NCBI GenBank assembly: GCA_022410635.1
Contig: JAJVDF010000161.1
Coordinates: 2,067,729 to 2,131,728, forward strand
Length of the DNA stretch: 64,000 nucleotides
Reading direction: 5' to 3'
Source of the DNA: Tretioscincus oriximinensis
Taxonomy: Eukaryota; Chordata; Lepidosauria; Squamata; Gymnophthalmidae
Shown here: positions 11,815 to 25,451 of the stretch, piece by piece
Layout: each line of letters starts with the position of its first letter
Numbering within the stretch: the stretch's first letter is position 1
Program-made: the position numbers and the translations under genes
Notes under the pieces: model-generated
Databases searched by the model: none
What the model was told of the DNA's origin: nothing
The model's input: the letters and a program-made list of their open reading frames with translations, nothing else

Positions 11815-13211
11815 TCAGCATGTGTCACATTGCCATTGAAGAAGGGAAAACTCACTGAAAGTGATGGCATAAACATGCCTATTGGACAAGCTATAAAGTG
11901 CCACCAGCCAGAAGCCTACAAAACCTAGGCATACTATAACAGGACAATATCAAGCATGGTCATGTGAAAAGTGTGATCAGTAAAGAATATATTCAAAGGA
12001 TCAGAAAAGTTTTGAAAAACAAACTTAATGGAGGCAATACCGTCAGGGCAATAAACACCTGGGCCATACCTGTCATAAGATATACTGCTGGCATTATAGA
12101 CTGGACACAGACAGAACTGCACAATTTGGACAGAAAAACAAGAAAACTAATGTCAGTTCATTACTCACTCCACCCTTGTAGTGATGTTGATCGGCTCTAC
12201 CTGCCCAGAAAATCTGGTGGAAGGGGGCTTTTACAAGTAAAGCAAGCTGTGGAAGAAGAAAAACATGCATTGGAAAGAATACATCAGAGAAAGTGAAGAA
12301 CCTGCATTGATTGAAGTAAATAACCACAAACTTCTCAAAGCACAGCAAACAAAGAATCAGTGCAGAACAACTGCAGTGCAAACCAGGGCAGACAGTTGGC
12401 GCAACAAGGCATTACATGGGCAGGTTTTTGACAAGATTGAAGGAAAAGTTGACAATGAAAAAATCTGGTTATGGTTATCTTGCTGCACAAATAAAAAAAA
12501 GATCAAGCCATCAGAACAAATGCAATCAAAGCCAGAATCGAAAAATCAGCTGATGACCCAAAGTGCAGATTCTGCAAGGAAGCTGATGAGATGAAACAAT
12601 CACATTCACAGCTGTTGCAAGAAAATCGCTCAAACTGACTACAAACAGAGGCACAACTACGCAGCCCAAATGACCCACTGGAACCTGTACCAACACTACC
12701 ATCTGCCAGTGGCAAAGAACTGGTGGGATCATAAACCTGAAAAAATAGTTGAAAACAAACATGCCAAAATACTCTGGGACTTTCAAATTCAGACTGACAA
12801 GGTTTTGGAACACAATGCACCGGATCTCACAAGCGTAGAAAAGAAAAAAGTGTGGCTCATTGATGTCACCATACCAGGTGACAGTTGAATTGACAAAAAG
12901 CAACAGGAAAAATTCAGCTGACATCAAGATCTCAAAATCGAACTACAACAACACTAGCATAAAACAGTACAGATGATCCCAGTAGTAATCGACACACTGG
13001 GTGCTGTGCCAAAAGATCTCAGCCAACATTTGAAAACAATGAACATTGACAAAATCATGATCTGTCAGTTGCAAAAGGCCACCATAATCGGATCTGCGCG
13101 CATCATACGAAAATACATCACATAGTCCTAGACACTTGGGAATTGTTCGACTTGTGATTTTGTTACACGGAGTCCAGCATATCAATCTCGTTTGCTGTGT
13201 ATTACTGTGTT

Positions 13212-13213
<2 letters not shown>
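11815..13213 (+). mobile_element. R4-clade non-LTR retrotransposon, 3' part, inactivated
   Basis: Degenerate C-terminal part of a restriction-like-endonuclease LINE. In order it shows AINTWAIPVIRYTAGIIDW and LDRKTRKLM (after the reverse-transcriptase core), DVDRLYLPRKSGGRGL, a zinc-finger remnant (KCRFC, then HIHSCC in another frame), and the endonuclease block with [15 protein letters not shown] and LIDVTIP, a PD-D type motif. The end is LQKATIIGSARIIRKYIT with a stop at 13125, then a short 3' UTR. Frame changes near 12270, 12490 and 12597 and a TGA at 12886-12888 show it is dead. The 5' part, including the catalytic core, is missing. R4-type elements are known from squamates and fish. Confidence 0.82.

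Positions 13214-13281
<68 letters not shown>
13214..13281 (+). repeat. TAA microsatellite at the 3' end of the R4-type element
   Basis: About 22 pure TAA units immediately after the R4-type 3' UTR, then a degenerate AAT-rich stretch to about 13325. It is either the element's own tail or the target in which it landed. Confidence 0.95.
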
Positions 13282-13411
13282 GCAATAAAAATAATAACAA
13301 TAATGATAAAAGTCATCATTAATAATTGCACCCAGAGGAATATTCTAAGAAGCAACAACTATGAAAGGACCAAGGATGCAATTAGCAAATGAGGATGGAA
13401 ATGAGCAATAT

Positions 13412-13727
13412 GGTGCATTCACATGCCAGCCTTGGAGCTGAAGGGAGCACCCTGGAGTCTGCTCTCGCGCACTAAATCGTGGGCTGTCCATGCTGACTGC
13501 ATGGAAAAGCCTTATTGCTCTGTTCTTTCTGACAGCAGGAAAATGGCCATGCAATCGTGGAGCTCACCAGCAAGCTCACTTCCATTCCCCCATGCAGCTT
13601 GCTTCATTGCTGATGGAGTGAGATCTTGCTGCATAGTCATGCAAGATGATGCTCTAACAATCAGAAGGGGCCCACAGGAGCATCAAAAGGAGTGACAGGG
13701 AACAGTGAGGGATGTGTACATTGGGGC
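13412..13727. mobile_element. Putative hAT-like non-autonomous element
   Basis: Begins GGTGCATTCACATGCC and ends near GGATGTGTACATTGGGG, which approximates its complement. The same terminus, in inverted orientation, closes the element at 25452-25714. The interior is GC-richer than the surrounding intron and not recognised. No clear target duplication. Confidence 0.35.
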
Positions 13728-14159
13728 CCGAGTCCCTCTAGCTTGTTATACCCCTAAAACGCTCTGTTTCAGCACGTATGTGGATATGGCCATAGACTTG
13801 ATTACAAAGGTTTATTCTGACTACATTTTACTTGATAGTCTACGAGATGCTGGAAAGTCCGTGAGTGAAAGTTCTTGTGAAGTTAAAGGTGGTTGTTGTT
13901 TTTTTAAGAATTTGATGGGTCTGTCCAACGAAAGTGATTCAGCTCATATTAGGGCAAGTGGTTCTTCTTCTACCATCAAAGTACTTCAAAGGCATTAGCA
14001 AACTTTTTGTCAGAAAAAACCTAACACCCTTCACAAACTGCATATACAGTATGAGTTTCCTACACTTCAGCTTTGATAATGTAAATATAGTTTAGGAGAT
14101 TGGGTGGGGTTGTGCTCATTACAAATATTCTCTATTTGGTTGATTGCTTGCTAGCTGTA

Positions 14160-14400
14160 ACTTACAATTGCTTGCTAACTTTAACTTACAAGGTTCTAAA
14201 TAATTTGTGCCCCAAATATCTAAAGGAACACCTTCTCACATACTAACCTCCCCATGCCCTCCTTGTTGATCCATCTCTTTGTAGCAAAGAGACTGGAAAC
14301 CTGGGGCAGGGCCCCCAGACTACACATTAATCTCATCCTTGAAATGGGTCAATCATCATCATTGTATTCATTCAGAAAATATTTGAGGACACCCCTATTT
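14160..14400 (+). repeat. L2-like LINE fragment (sense, degraded)
   Basis: The plus-strand frame near 14170 reads VLNNLCPKYLKEHLL, similar to the 'ALNGLAPPYL.ELL' segment near the C-terminus of L2-type LINE proteins. It is followed by stop-ridden sequence ending around 14400. Confidence 0.4.
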
Positions 14401-14882
14401 GACCTGGTTTTTCACTGAAGAAGCAGTTTTCCTTTCCCCACTTTCAGTCACTGTTGTTTTTATGCCTGAGACCTTCAGGCATAGGGTAGGGTTGCCACAN
14501 TGACAAACCCCAAATCCTCCCTCAATCCCCTCCCAAGCCCAGTATTTCCCTACCATTGGTGCCTCCCACGAGTTGAAATGGAAGCAACCACCAGTCTTCG
14601 TCAACTCTGGTCATGTGCAGAAATGACAAACATCACTGATTTTTGTGATCTTTCTTATGTGTGCAGCCAGAAGTAATGAAGTCCAGTGGCTGCTTCTGGC
14701 AATTGAAGGAGAAGTTTGCCCTTCTCATTTGTGGTTGTGGAGAAATCCAGGGGCATGTGACACCTCTAATATGTAAATGCTTCTCAGCAGCATGTGGTCA
14801 GAAACATAAGCTGTATCTTACACAGTGCTTCTTTATTTTGAAATTTCCTGTTAATCCAATTTAGTAGTTTTCCAGTTTTAGT

Positions 14883-15256
14883 GCACCTCGTTCATACCTA
14901 TACAGTACATTCCAAGTTTTTATATTGTGTCAGCTCCTAACAAGCAAATTTTTCTGATCATGTGATAGTCTCTCCCACCAGCCATTTTGTTTGCTGGCTG
15001 TCAAGAGGATGTACAGTGATCCCACTCTAAAATGCTACTAGGTAGTTTGCTGTCAATATCCGATTCTCTTTGACTTTTACCCTGCAGTGTCCTGTCAAAA
15101 CATCAAAGTCTTTCTGCAATAACCTTCCCAGAAAACCCAACATCTAGATAATTGGTTTTAAACCCACTTTCTGCTGGTTTATATAACATCTGGTAAGGCA
15201 AATGCAACAGAAATTCCACTTTCAAGCAGATTATTGACCCTGTCTGGGTGTCTCCA
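14883..15256. repeat. Unclassified interspersed repeat, copy 1
   Basis: Homologous to 40538-40962. Both share TCTCCCACCAGCCATTTTGT followed by TTGCTGGCTGTCAAGAG, then AAATGCTA...TCAATATC, then GCAAATGCAAC near the right end. No coding sequence. Ends resemble the 'TGCATCCAnACAGG' terminus seen at 31631 and 40541. Confidence 0.6.
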
Positions 15257-18200
15257 TGTTCCATGTCAACAGTAATGCATGGCACTCTGTCAGCACTATT
15301 AAAATGTTCTCCATGTCTGAAAATATTAATATGTCTTAGGAAATATATGATTCCTGCTTATTTGACAAGTTGTATGCTTCTGGAGATAGCTATTGGTAGA
15401 CGTGAGTTAGGTAAGTTGGATATCTATGATCTGCCTGGGCTTCAGTATGCAACTAGTTGTTACTATGAGAACAGGTTGCTGGAACTAACCGACCATTGAG
15501 CCAACTCAGTAAGGCATATTTGTGAAGCTATTTGTGTTCATACTTTATATTGAGCATTATCTACTTAATACCTATTCAGTGATGCAAAAACGTGCATGTG
15601 GCCATATACACAGATGATATTTCAAACATTAGCAATTACTTTATAGTACTAAGATTCATATCTTTCATTCCCCACTTCTTTTCTTTTGTCAATATAAAAC
15701 ATTAGCATTCATTCAAAAGATTAATCTCTTGAGCAAAGAGTTCTATCAACTGTTCCAGCTGAATTAGTCATTAGAGCATATTACCTGGCTGATTTCACAG
15801 CTGTTTCCAGCATTTTTGCCAATCCTTGAATAATCACCTGGAGGAGTGAAAAATAACTGTCCATTATCTGCAAAAGGAGATTATAAGAAATGATCTCCTA
15901 AGATTAGCATTTTTCCATTTAGTGTTTATATGTATTTTATAGGAACAAAACAGTTTAAATGTTAACATATATTGTTCACAAAAGACAAATAATTTTGCCT
16001 GCAACTCTGAATCAGTGTATTGTATTTGACTAGTCAAACCAACAATGAGTATAGACCAGTCCCCCAGCCAGCTTCCTGTCAGCAGCAAATATGTTTTTGT
16101 GGGTGGGGCTGGGTGCCAACTGGTGAAAAAACAGATGTCCTTCCCTGGGCTAGTTGTGATACAGGCTGAGAGCTGGANGGAAGAGGCTGCCTGCTGCTTG
16201 GAGGTGGACTACATTTCCCAGTAGGCTCCACTGCAGTACAATAACAGCTCTGCTTCCCTCTGCACATATTTTGGGCTACTGCTGTTAAAACTTTTAGCAT
16301 CTTGATGCTGCTGGGCATTTAAGCTTTTAAACAAGCACTTGTCATCATGAAAAAATGCCATAGAAAAGCAGGCATTAAAAACAACTGATAACCAAAAAAA
16401 TAGAAACAAAAATTCTGCTTGAAGGTGAGAAACTGGAAACTGGTTATTTTGTTATTGGTGAAAACTGGTACCCACTCTATAAAAACTTTCAATGGAATAT
16501 GTACTTTAAATTTCTGAAATATGTACAGATGGCTCTTTATTTCTTGCTATTCATTTTTGTCAGTACATAAAGTCTTTCTGATTTATATGTTCTATCAAAT
16601 TTTACGCTCTCTAAGATTGTCTTGTATATAGTGTGGGATTTAATATGACTTTAAGATTCAGTACAAAATGGTAAATTTTGTTTCTGTGCCTATATAAGTA
16701 ACCTTGCTTACATTTTGGTAGTATTTTCCTGTATAGATTTGAGCAAATAGATGTTATATTTTGCCACACAAAAAAAATTAAGGAACTGTTTAGTAAGGAA
16801 TGACCCAAATCAATTATCAGTTATAAGAAAATAGGTCAATGACTCCTTGGAATGTGGGTAAGATGAGAGGAGTATATTTATGAATTTATGAATTTATTAC
16901 ATTTGCTGTGTGTTCAGTTAAAGTACTAAAAATACAGAGAACTTCTATTATTGAAGCTTGGTTTATTTCTTAAGAAGAAATGATAGAAGGAACCGTTGTT
17001 TTTCCTTGATCCAGTTTAAGTGTTTGCATGTTACCAAGTGTTTTACTAAATGCTAGTGGTCACCTATCATTTAATGGATTTTCCATCAATTGAAAATATT
17101 TCATTATTGCCACTTGCTTGTTATGATCTTTGCTACATATCTTGTAATCTTGTTGTGTGCTTTTGGATCTCAATAAATAAACTTTGTATTAAGGTTAATT
17201 AAGTGTTTCACCTCCTTGGGAATGGCTCCAAGTACTGTCAGTTAAATCAAACAGTAGTCCTCCTAAAGATCTTTTGGTGGGAATTATGCAAAACTTGTGT
17301 GTAAAAGCAGTTCCCATAAAATAAAGACACAGCTATTTTGTTTTTTAACATTTGAAATGTTTACCTTATAATTCTCAGAGCAAATATTATTTACGAATTT
17401 CTATTGGACTGCACATTTTATTAGTATTTTTGCACAGTCCTTAAGATGGCACTTGAATGTTAATCTATTTTTACTTTGCAACAATAACATTCTAAGGGAT
17501 CTTTCTTTTGACATGGTTTGTCTCGCTATTTCTTTAAAAATGTATTTGTCCCCCAGCTTCCATGTTGTTCTGACACATTACTTAGCATTCTTGTCACATA
17601 ACAAGCCCCATAAGGCATTGCTTTGCTTGCCTTACTACAACCCCCAGCATTCTCTGTGAGCCTCTCTACAATTCTCAAGCATTCTCTGCGAGTAAAAAGC
17701 TTTTACATGGAGCCCCGAAGTCTCATAAGACTTGCCAAATTCACATTGCTGAATGTCCCCACGCAGCTTTCTTTCAGATTTTACTAAATACCTGCTATCG
17801 AAATTCTGCAACAGTAGACCATTTTAGCTAATGAATCACTGAACATGCGTGACCACTTGGGGCAGATTGAAGGTGGTGTTGCTACAATCTCATTAGAAAT
17901 CATGCAAAGGGATGTGGCTTTAAGTTAAAAAATATATAAATTGAAATTCTGTAGCATAAATAAAGAATTATTACACTTTCTATTCCATGCAGTTATTGGC
18001 TAAAAATTGGAAGTACGCACAAGAACTGACACTTCTGCAATGATACAGCCAAATATGAAGGATATTGATGTATGAATGTAGTGGGATGCAAAAAACAGAT
18101 GGAATGGAACCTTGTAAGACAGGACTGGGACAGGATATGAATGTTTTTTGTGAGATAGTCACAAGAAGTTAGATGTGAATTAATATACAAATTAGCATTT

Positions 18201-18477
18201 GTGTAGATTCGCAGTTGTAAGGATGGACATTGTTGACTGAATAGGGAAAGGATGCAACTGTGGGAATAGGGGAGAAATAAGCAGGAATGTGTTGGTTTCA
18301 AATACACAGTAGGGCATCATAGATAAATGAATGTACTCAAAATAAAATAAGCAAAATTAATAAAATTCAAAAACACTTATGGAAATGACCTTTACAATTA
18401 TCATTAAAACATAAAATGAGTACAATTTAATGGGATGAAATTGCAAGGAAGTAGATGCAGATCACATATCAGAACAA

Positions 18478-18662
18478 ACCTTTTGACAGTAAGGGTGATA
18501 AACCAATGGAACAGGTTGCCACAGGACATGATGTTTGAAGACTTCCTTTGCTGGAAGTCTTCAAACAGAAGCTGGGATGATTTAGTGAATCCTGCATGAT
18601 TTAGTGAACAGGGGATTGGATCAATGACCCTGAAAGCTCCTTCCAACTCTATGATTCTACTA
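18478..18662 (+). repeat. CR1 LINE 3' end (sense, ATTCTAT-type)
   Basis: Contains TGGAACAGGTTGCCACAGGA, TCTTCAAACAGAAGCTGGGA and CCTTCCAACTCTATGATTCT, the standard sauropsid CR1 3' end, and ends at the ATGATTCTACT tail. It carries an extra inverted arm (18533-18566). Confidence 0.85.
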
Positions 18663-18803
18663 AACAGTTACTGCGACAAGATATATTTGGGGGGGATGAG
18701 GGAAAAGATGCTGTCAGGAAGGCATTCCTGCCTTAAGGATTCTTGAATTCTGGGTCTGAATAACCTTTGTTTGGAGGGAGAGGTGGCATGGGGTTTGCAA
18801 CTG

Positions 18804-19020
18804 TTAGGCTGCATCCCCAAATCATTTATTTATTGCACTATAACTGGATATTCCACCATAAAGCACTGTGGGGATGGATCTATTCCAGAATATCCATCTT
18901 TTTCTACACAGTACACCACAATTTACTATACAATCCCCTACACAGAGAGATCACAGCACATTCCACAATTTTTTTGCACAAATCGTGGGCTACCATCTGC
19001 CCATAACATTATAAAGATAA
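18804..19020. mobile_element. Possible hAT-like element with TGCATCC terminus
   Basis: Begins TAGGCTGCATCCCCAAATC and contains CACTATAACTGGATATTCC, which recurs with changes at 9579-9598. The right end was not located. Weakly supported. Confidence 0.3.
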
Positions 19021-19644
19021 ACTAAAATCCCTCGCTATTTTATTAGATTTTTTAAAATGCTTTCATTTTATTTCCTAACCCCAGTGTCTTCTGGATCCCC
19101 ATGGGTCTGTATGGTGTAAGTTATAGGCAATTAAGATAAGATTACCCAGCCTTATAGGTTCAGTATAAAACTATCTCTTATCTTTTTCTTGCTTATAAAA
19201 TAACTAGAACTCAAAAGGTTCCGTAGATACAAAAGCAGATACAGCTCATTTGTGCTAGCCCATGTTGAATCAAAAGATGCCTATCTCCCTTTCATATCTA
19301 CAGTTGGTAATATACATTATCAGTACATGGAATGTGTACTAATGGATGTCTGACATTGAAGCCTTCATTTCTGAGGGATGCTTTATCTTTTGCAGAACAA
19401 GTCAAAATCAGATGCCCAACTTCAGTGTAATCTATGAATTCTGCCACATCATATTATGATCACTTAGCCAACATGTAGCTGGCTGATTTTGACAGAAGTT
19501 GTATATCACCAACAGCATATTCTGCTTTTATTTATTAATGAATGGANAGGAAATACAGCCCTCATTTTTAGTTTAAACTCAGTTTTTAAGAAGCTGCAAC
19601 TGGCTAAAGAAAAACAATATTGCTTAAAAATGGAGCAAAATGCA

Positions 19645-20480
19645 TATAGCTCTTTTCAATGAGTCCTGTCTACTCTTTTTGTGCCCCAAATGGATGAACT
19701 TCAGGTTCAGTATTTTCCCTTCCAATGAACAGTCAGAGTTGATTTCCTTTAGTACGGACTGGTTGGATCTTCTTGCAGCACACCAATACTGAAAAATCTT
19801 ATCATGCATTTGACAGCATTAATTTTTTTTGCTATTCAGTCTGTCCTATGGTCCCACACTTATACATTATTACTGGTCACAGACTTGACTTAATGGATCT
19901 TTGCTTGCTAGATGATGTCTCTGCATTTTAAAATGCTGTCCAGGTTTGCCTTACCTTTCCTCCCAAGAAGTCACAAGGTGGAAATCACCTTATGGGAACC
20001 CTAGGGTGTCAGCTTTTGGCTTCTCCTTGCATTGTCTGCCCAGTATCATGTTGTCAGTACTGCTGTCAATTGCCACAGACTATGTCTTTCTGTTTTGTGT
20101 CCAAGCCCACCCCAAACATGGTAATGCCTATAAAGCAATGCCATATACCTGCTGCTCACAATTTGTTGCATTCCACATAGTCAAATGTTTTAGCATAGTC
20201 AGTGAAACAGAAATAGATTTTTTTTTCTAGAATGCTCTTTCATTTTTTCTTCTACTTTTTCTTAATCCATTGAATATTCGTGATTTTATCTCTTGAGTTT
20301 TCTGCCTCTTCAGAAATGAGCTTGCACTTCTGGTTGTTCTCAGTTTACATATTGCTGAAGTCTAGCCTATAGAACCTTTAGTACAGCTTTGCTAGTGTGT
20401 GAAGTGAAGTTGTGAAACTTTGGAATGTTCCATAACTGTACCTCTTTGCAATCTTTGTGTATGTGACAGACCCAGTATAG
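19645..20480 (-). repeat. BovB (RTE) LINE fragment (antisense)
   Basis: The plus strand shows many complements of BovB reverse-transcriptase coding sequence in the right order: GAGTCCTGTCTACTCTTTTT, CCAATGAACAGTCAGAGTTG, TTTAAAATGCTGTCCAGGTT, CCCAAGAAGTCACAAGG, ATAGTCAGTGAAACAGAAAT and GTTCTCAGTTTACATATTGC. The match is to the BovB consensus as I recall it. The copy is stop-ridden with internal gaps around 19990-20140. BovB abundance favours Squamata among sauropsids. Confidence 0.8.
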
Positions 20481-22101
20481 CCTTAGAACAAAAGGGTGAT
20501 AGAAACACCCTGGTACAGAAGTGTGATAGTAGGGAAAGAATTCTTGGAGTGCTTTTTTCTACTGTAGCATGAAAGGTACTTGCTGCTGCTGGGAGCTACT
20601 GTATCATTATGGGGATAAGCAGCATGCACGTGTAAAGTCTGGAAATTGTATCATATGCACATACAGGTGCAGTTGCACATTTCCAGGTACTTTGCAAAAT
20701 ATCTAGGATGGAGGTACGTCCCTGTATTTGCCCTACAGTTCTTGCACTGGTATCCAACTGTCTGCACACTGAGCAATAACCTGCATAAACACTATTCTTG
20801 AAAGTCTCTCACACTATTTTGGATTGCCATTTTGATGTAACCTTGGCTTTTTTCTTAGCTGCAAGACTTTGAGGTGCTGCCCAACAGTGAGTCTTCTAGG
20901 TATCCACAGTGACAAATTCACTAGTACTTCTGAGCCTGAATTCAGTCAAGCTAACTCTCAGGGGGTAAAAAGAGCAAGACTAAATTAAAAGGAGGGGATA
21001 AAATCCAAAGGCGATTTTGATCAGTCACCAAAAAATGCCTTAAAAGAAAATAATAAAATCTCAGTTTGAATGTTTTAATATTTGTTTTATTTTTCAACAT
21101 TAATTGACTTGTTAGTGCCACAGGTGCTTGGCAAATATCATGAGATATTCTTAATATCTTATCCCAAGTAAGTCAATTTTCTACAGCTAAGTCCATCAGC
21201 TAAAATAGTGATTAATATACCATAAGGGTTAAAATGTACAAGTTATTGAAAAATGCACCCTTAGTAAAATAAATTGTGGAATGACAGCAAAGTTCTTTCA
21301 TCTGTTTTTCACATTTAAGGGAGGAAAATTACAGTTCTTAAAAACGTTCTGTGGCAGTGTTGTCATTTTTCTTCTACCCAAAGAATCTATAATAAAGACG
21401 ACAATTCCACAATATGGTTCCACAGTTACATAAAATTATATGGTTTCCTGTTCACAGTTTTAATATCTGCTGTAAGGTATATCCTGACAACCACCTGGTA
21501 CTGAGAGCTTTCTTCCCATTTCTAAGCTAACAGAAACAAGTAGTCCTGTGTTTGTCTTTACTCAAGTAATACTTACCTCTCAAGATACCCAGAGCTGCTA
21601 TCAATATCACCTCCTTGGAACAGGAAATCCTGAAAACCTTTCAACTAATAAGTAGCCTAGTATTACAGAGATTAAAAAAAAAGTTACAGAAACTCCAAGG
21701 CATTTGCAGACTGGTAAGAGAGATATGTTTTCTTTCAGCACTGCAGTAGAGGGATTTGTGTCTTCTTCCCAGGCCTGCTCTGTGTGCATAGACGTGAATC
21801 ATTTCTGTCAGCTTAGCCCGATGGTGAAGAAAAGGAAAGAATTGTGTGCTGCCTATATCTTAGACAAAGAAGGCATTAGAAAGAGGCCATGCTGGGCCTT
21901 GTGATTGTTCCTCTTTGCATGCAGTGCTCAAAACAAAGGATTGGCCACCCTGATGGGATGATGAAAAGAAAAAGGAAGTCTCTGACATTTTTAAGCTGTC
22001 ATCATTTATCCATTTACACAAAGCAAACTACCGTTTGACTTAATGGGATCGATATGTATGGGACTCAGCAATATGTCCATATCAGGATTTCCAGGTAAAC
22101 A

Positions 22102-22171
22102 TACTGCCAAAAGTATTCTTACATATTTGCATTCACTTGTGTGGGTAAGTGAGCAAATATTTTTGGCAGTA
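22102..22171. mobile_element. Palindromic Tc1/mariner-like mini-element, second type, copy 1
   Basis: A 70-bp inverted repeat starting TACTGCCAAAAGTATTCTTA and ending in the complement (TTTTTGGCAGTA), with CATTCACTTGTGTGGG at its centre. It ends in TA followed by another TA. A copy with the same ends and centre lies at 26454-26523. Confidence 0.72.
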
Positions 22172-23118
22172 TAGTATACAGTAGATTAAATAGACTATTA
22201 TCACTAGTTGTAGCAATTTGGAGGCATACAGAAAGCCCCAAACACAGGATCGGCAAGTGAACACCAGGTATGTCCAATTAGTTAGAAGATTATCTGGCAA
22301 TGCTTCCCAAAGCTAGGAGTTAATGGAAAGTCTGTAGCTTGAGATCTCTTTGCCTTCTGCAGTAGCAACCTACTAGTAGTCCGTTTTTGGGTAAGTGAAT
22401 TATTTAAAGGGTAAAAAAGACTTCCAGATACTTGTAACTAAAATTAACTAGGATCGTAGTTTTTTTTTTTGATGTGTTGGTGTTTCTTGAACAGTTTTCA
22501 CCTGGAATTGCCTCCAGCTACACCAATCAAAAACTTTTATCTGCTTTTTCAGATTACTTCTTACCTAACTGGAACATTTAACAAAACCAAGGTGCTCCCT
22601 TTCATAGAAAGGGGTTGCCATCTACACTCTGTAGCTTGGAATACTGATGTTTCAATCCAGTACAACTGTTGATACAAATGTGCTTTCGCTGTCCTTGTTA
22701 AGGTGAAAGGTGCTATCAGTGTAATTACCTCCACTTTTCAATGTGATTGTCTCCTGTTCCCATCACTGAAATATTATGTACAATATATAAAAGCAGACTT
22801 TGTTCTTCTGTTTCTGGCTTCAAAAAAGCATGTTGAAACTTCTGAAGCTGCGTGCAAGCTTTGAAGATGAGGTTGCAGAGTATAGAAACACTTTTATCTG
22901 GACTGTACAGGCAGCACTGAATCATTTATGGACTTGTTTAAACAGATCCACCCCTGGATCAGTCTAGGGAGCCCATAGGATGTTTCCAAGTATCATCACT
23001 CTTTACCAAATTGGCAGATTTTAAGGGATATTTTGGAATCTCTAAACTAAATGCTCCAGTTTTAGTCCATTCACTTTAAAAGAGAGTGTTGATAACTGCT
23101 GGAAAAAACATTTCTGGT

Positions 23119-23120
23119 AA

Positions 23121-23161
<41 letters not shown>
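23119..23161 (+). repeat. AAC microsatellite
   Basis: About 13 AAC units, uninterrupted. Confidence 0.97.
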
Positions 23162-24093
23162 CGTACTGTATCATTTATATATTGGATTTGGAAGGTGTGG
23201 TTGTATGTTATATGTCTATATACAGTATATACATAAATCTTCCACAAATATCTGTCCATTTTATGTCACAAATGAATCATTAGTAAAATAACTCCCAACT
23301 TTCATGCTCCTGTTTATCATTGGGCTGATCCATATTTTTTTCTGCATAAGTGTAATATTCAATCAGCCTCACTGAATAAAGTAATTTGTTCTGGAAATGT
23401 AACATATTCATACAGCATCTTCATACAATTCATAGAGGATTTCTTTCTCTTGGTTCCTGCTCTATCTCATCGTCCTAATAAGTTAAGGAACCAATGACCT
23501 TCTGTAACTGAGGTTGTGGAGTTACAACACTTCCTCAAGAGTCTTATATCCTTGAGACAGTAGATCTGTTGTAAACAGGTCTTGGTAACAATAAAATAAT
23601 TATATTTATCTCGGGAATATAGGGGGTAATTATGGCAGAACAAATGTCTCCATAATAACCCATATGATACCACTTTTGTGCAGTGTTGCTCCAGGGAGAA
23701 AAATAACATAAATTATACTAAGACCAAAGTAACAATGTGCTCTGAAGTCAGATCAAACTTGGCACAAGAAGAACAACACGGGCAATAACTAGAAGCTACT
23801 TACCATGGACTAGTATTAATGAGAGCATTGAAAGAGCATAAAGAAACTCAAATTCGTTGTTGTTGGTGGTGATATTTTACTCAAAGGAAAGTTTGATACT
23901 TGTGCATATAAACATGTTAAGATTGTTCATATGCCACAAAGAATCAGGAAACTTGAAGGTTGTTTTGAACCATTAAATAATAAACCATTTTATTTATCAA
24001 GAGATTGTGCAGAGAGACCGGATCCTGTTTCAATTCAATAGTCCTGAACATGAGAGATGAACCTCTGAATATCTCAGAAGTTACACCTGATCA

Positions 24094-24250
24094 TTGTTTT
24101 TGAAGGGCATCAAGAGCAGTTGAAGATTTTGCCTTCTTCTGTTNAGACCGCCCAGGTGCAACTGGTGGGCCTCTGTGTGAGACAGAATGCTGGACTAGAT
24201 GGGCTCCGCCCCTAATCAGCACGGCTCCTCTTAAGTTCATATGTTCTTCT
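24094..24250 (+). repeat. CR1-like LINE 3' end (sense)
   Basis: GACAGAATGCTGGACTAGAT and GGGCTCC..ATCAGCACGGCTCCTCTTAAG, then TTCATATGTTCTT. Same 3' UTR as at 8100 and 9370. Confidence 0.82.
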
Positions 24251-25451
24251 AACAGGCTTAGCAGTAAACAGAATATGTGAGTGGCAGCTGAAATCAGATC
24301 TGCTCTCCCACACTCATAAGACATAAGGAAAACCAGCATACACTATATTTTGGGATGTGAATATGTAAATGATAATGCATGTTTTCTGAAGATATTTTCC
24401 TTTCAAAATTTTCCACACATCAAATACACACCTTGCTAGTTCCAAAAAAATGGAAACGTTCAACCTAGTGTTATTAAATAACCGTTTTGCATCTGTATCA
24501 TATGGTCTGCACAGTAAGATACCAAAAGTCTTTGCCTGTGCCAAGAATACGGGGTTGGAACCATGAAGCATACACTGTTATGTGGCTCTTGTTACAGAGA
24601 CAATCAACTTAGGCATATGTCACCGTTTATTTATCAACAACCAAGCAGGAATTATGTGTGTCCTCGAAGTGTGTAGAGATTCACATTCTTGAACAAACTG
24701 AAGAAAGATTCCATCATAAACATTAGTAATGTTTCACCAGCAGAGCAAGATAAGCATCCTAACAGCTTTTGCTCCTGCCCTTTTACCTTATTGCTATAAC
24801 TCTTATGGTATGGGCTTAGCCTGAAGAATTTCTTGCAGCTTGAACAGTGTGGCTCTATTCTGGTAGGCATACATAATGGCTGACTTCCACAGATACTTCT
24901 TCTACCCTCCCAAACAATCCAGGTGTCACACTGCTGTTCATCCTTTAGCAACATTACATCTTCCTAGTTGAGTACTCCGAGAGGAATTTACAGTTTGGGG
25001 GACTTTCTGCATAACCTCACTGTGGTCTAAACCAGTAAGTCAGACCAAGGTCTGGCACATTGCCATATGCACAATGGCATTGACCAAGACCAGCTCTCAC
25101 ACCTGCAAAAAACCCTAATTCAGAGCCTCTGTGAAATACATTTCAGCAGCGTACTTTGATACCCCACTGAAATGGATTCCCCAGTATTTCCAAACATGGA
25201 AATGTGGGTTCTGCAGGCCTCTGTGTTCTGGAACAGGGCTGGCTACTATGACCTTCAGTATGGCAGGTTTCAAACTTGAGGGTGCATGAGAACATTCCCC
25301 ATGTTCATATTATGCACACATTCAGGAACACCAACTAAAAGCTGAGAAAATCTCTCTCACAGTAGTTAGGTTTTCACCAAGGTCACATTTGTGCTTGAAT
25401 GGAAGTTGGTGCCATTAGATCTAGTGCTGCCACTGGAAGCCCTCTAGACTT

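Noticed and set aside
13192..13392. Poly-Ile open frame
   Set aside because: It is a translation of the TAA tract.
23086..23283. Poly-Asn (plus) and poly-Val (minus) frames
   Set aside because: They are translations of the AAC microsatellite.
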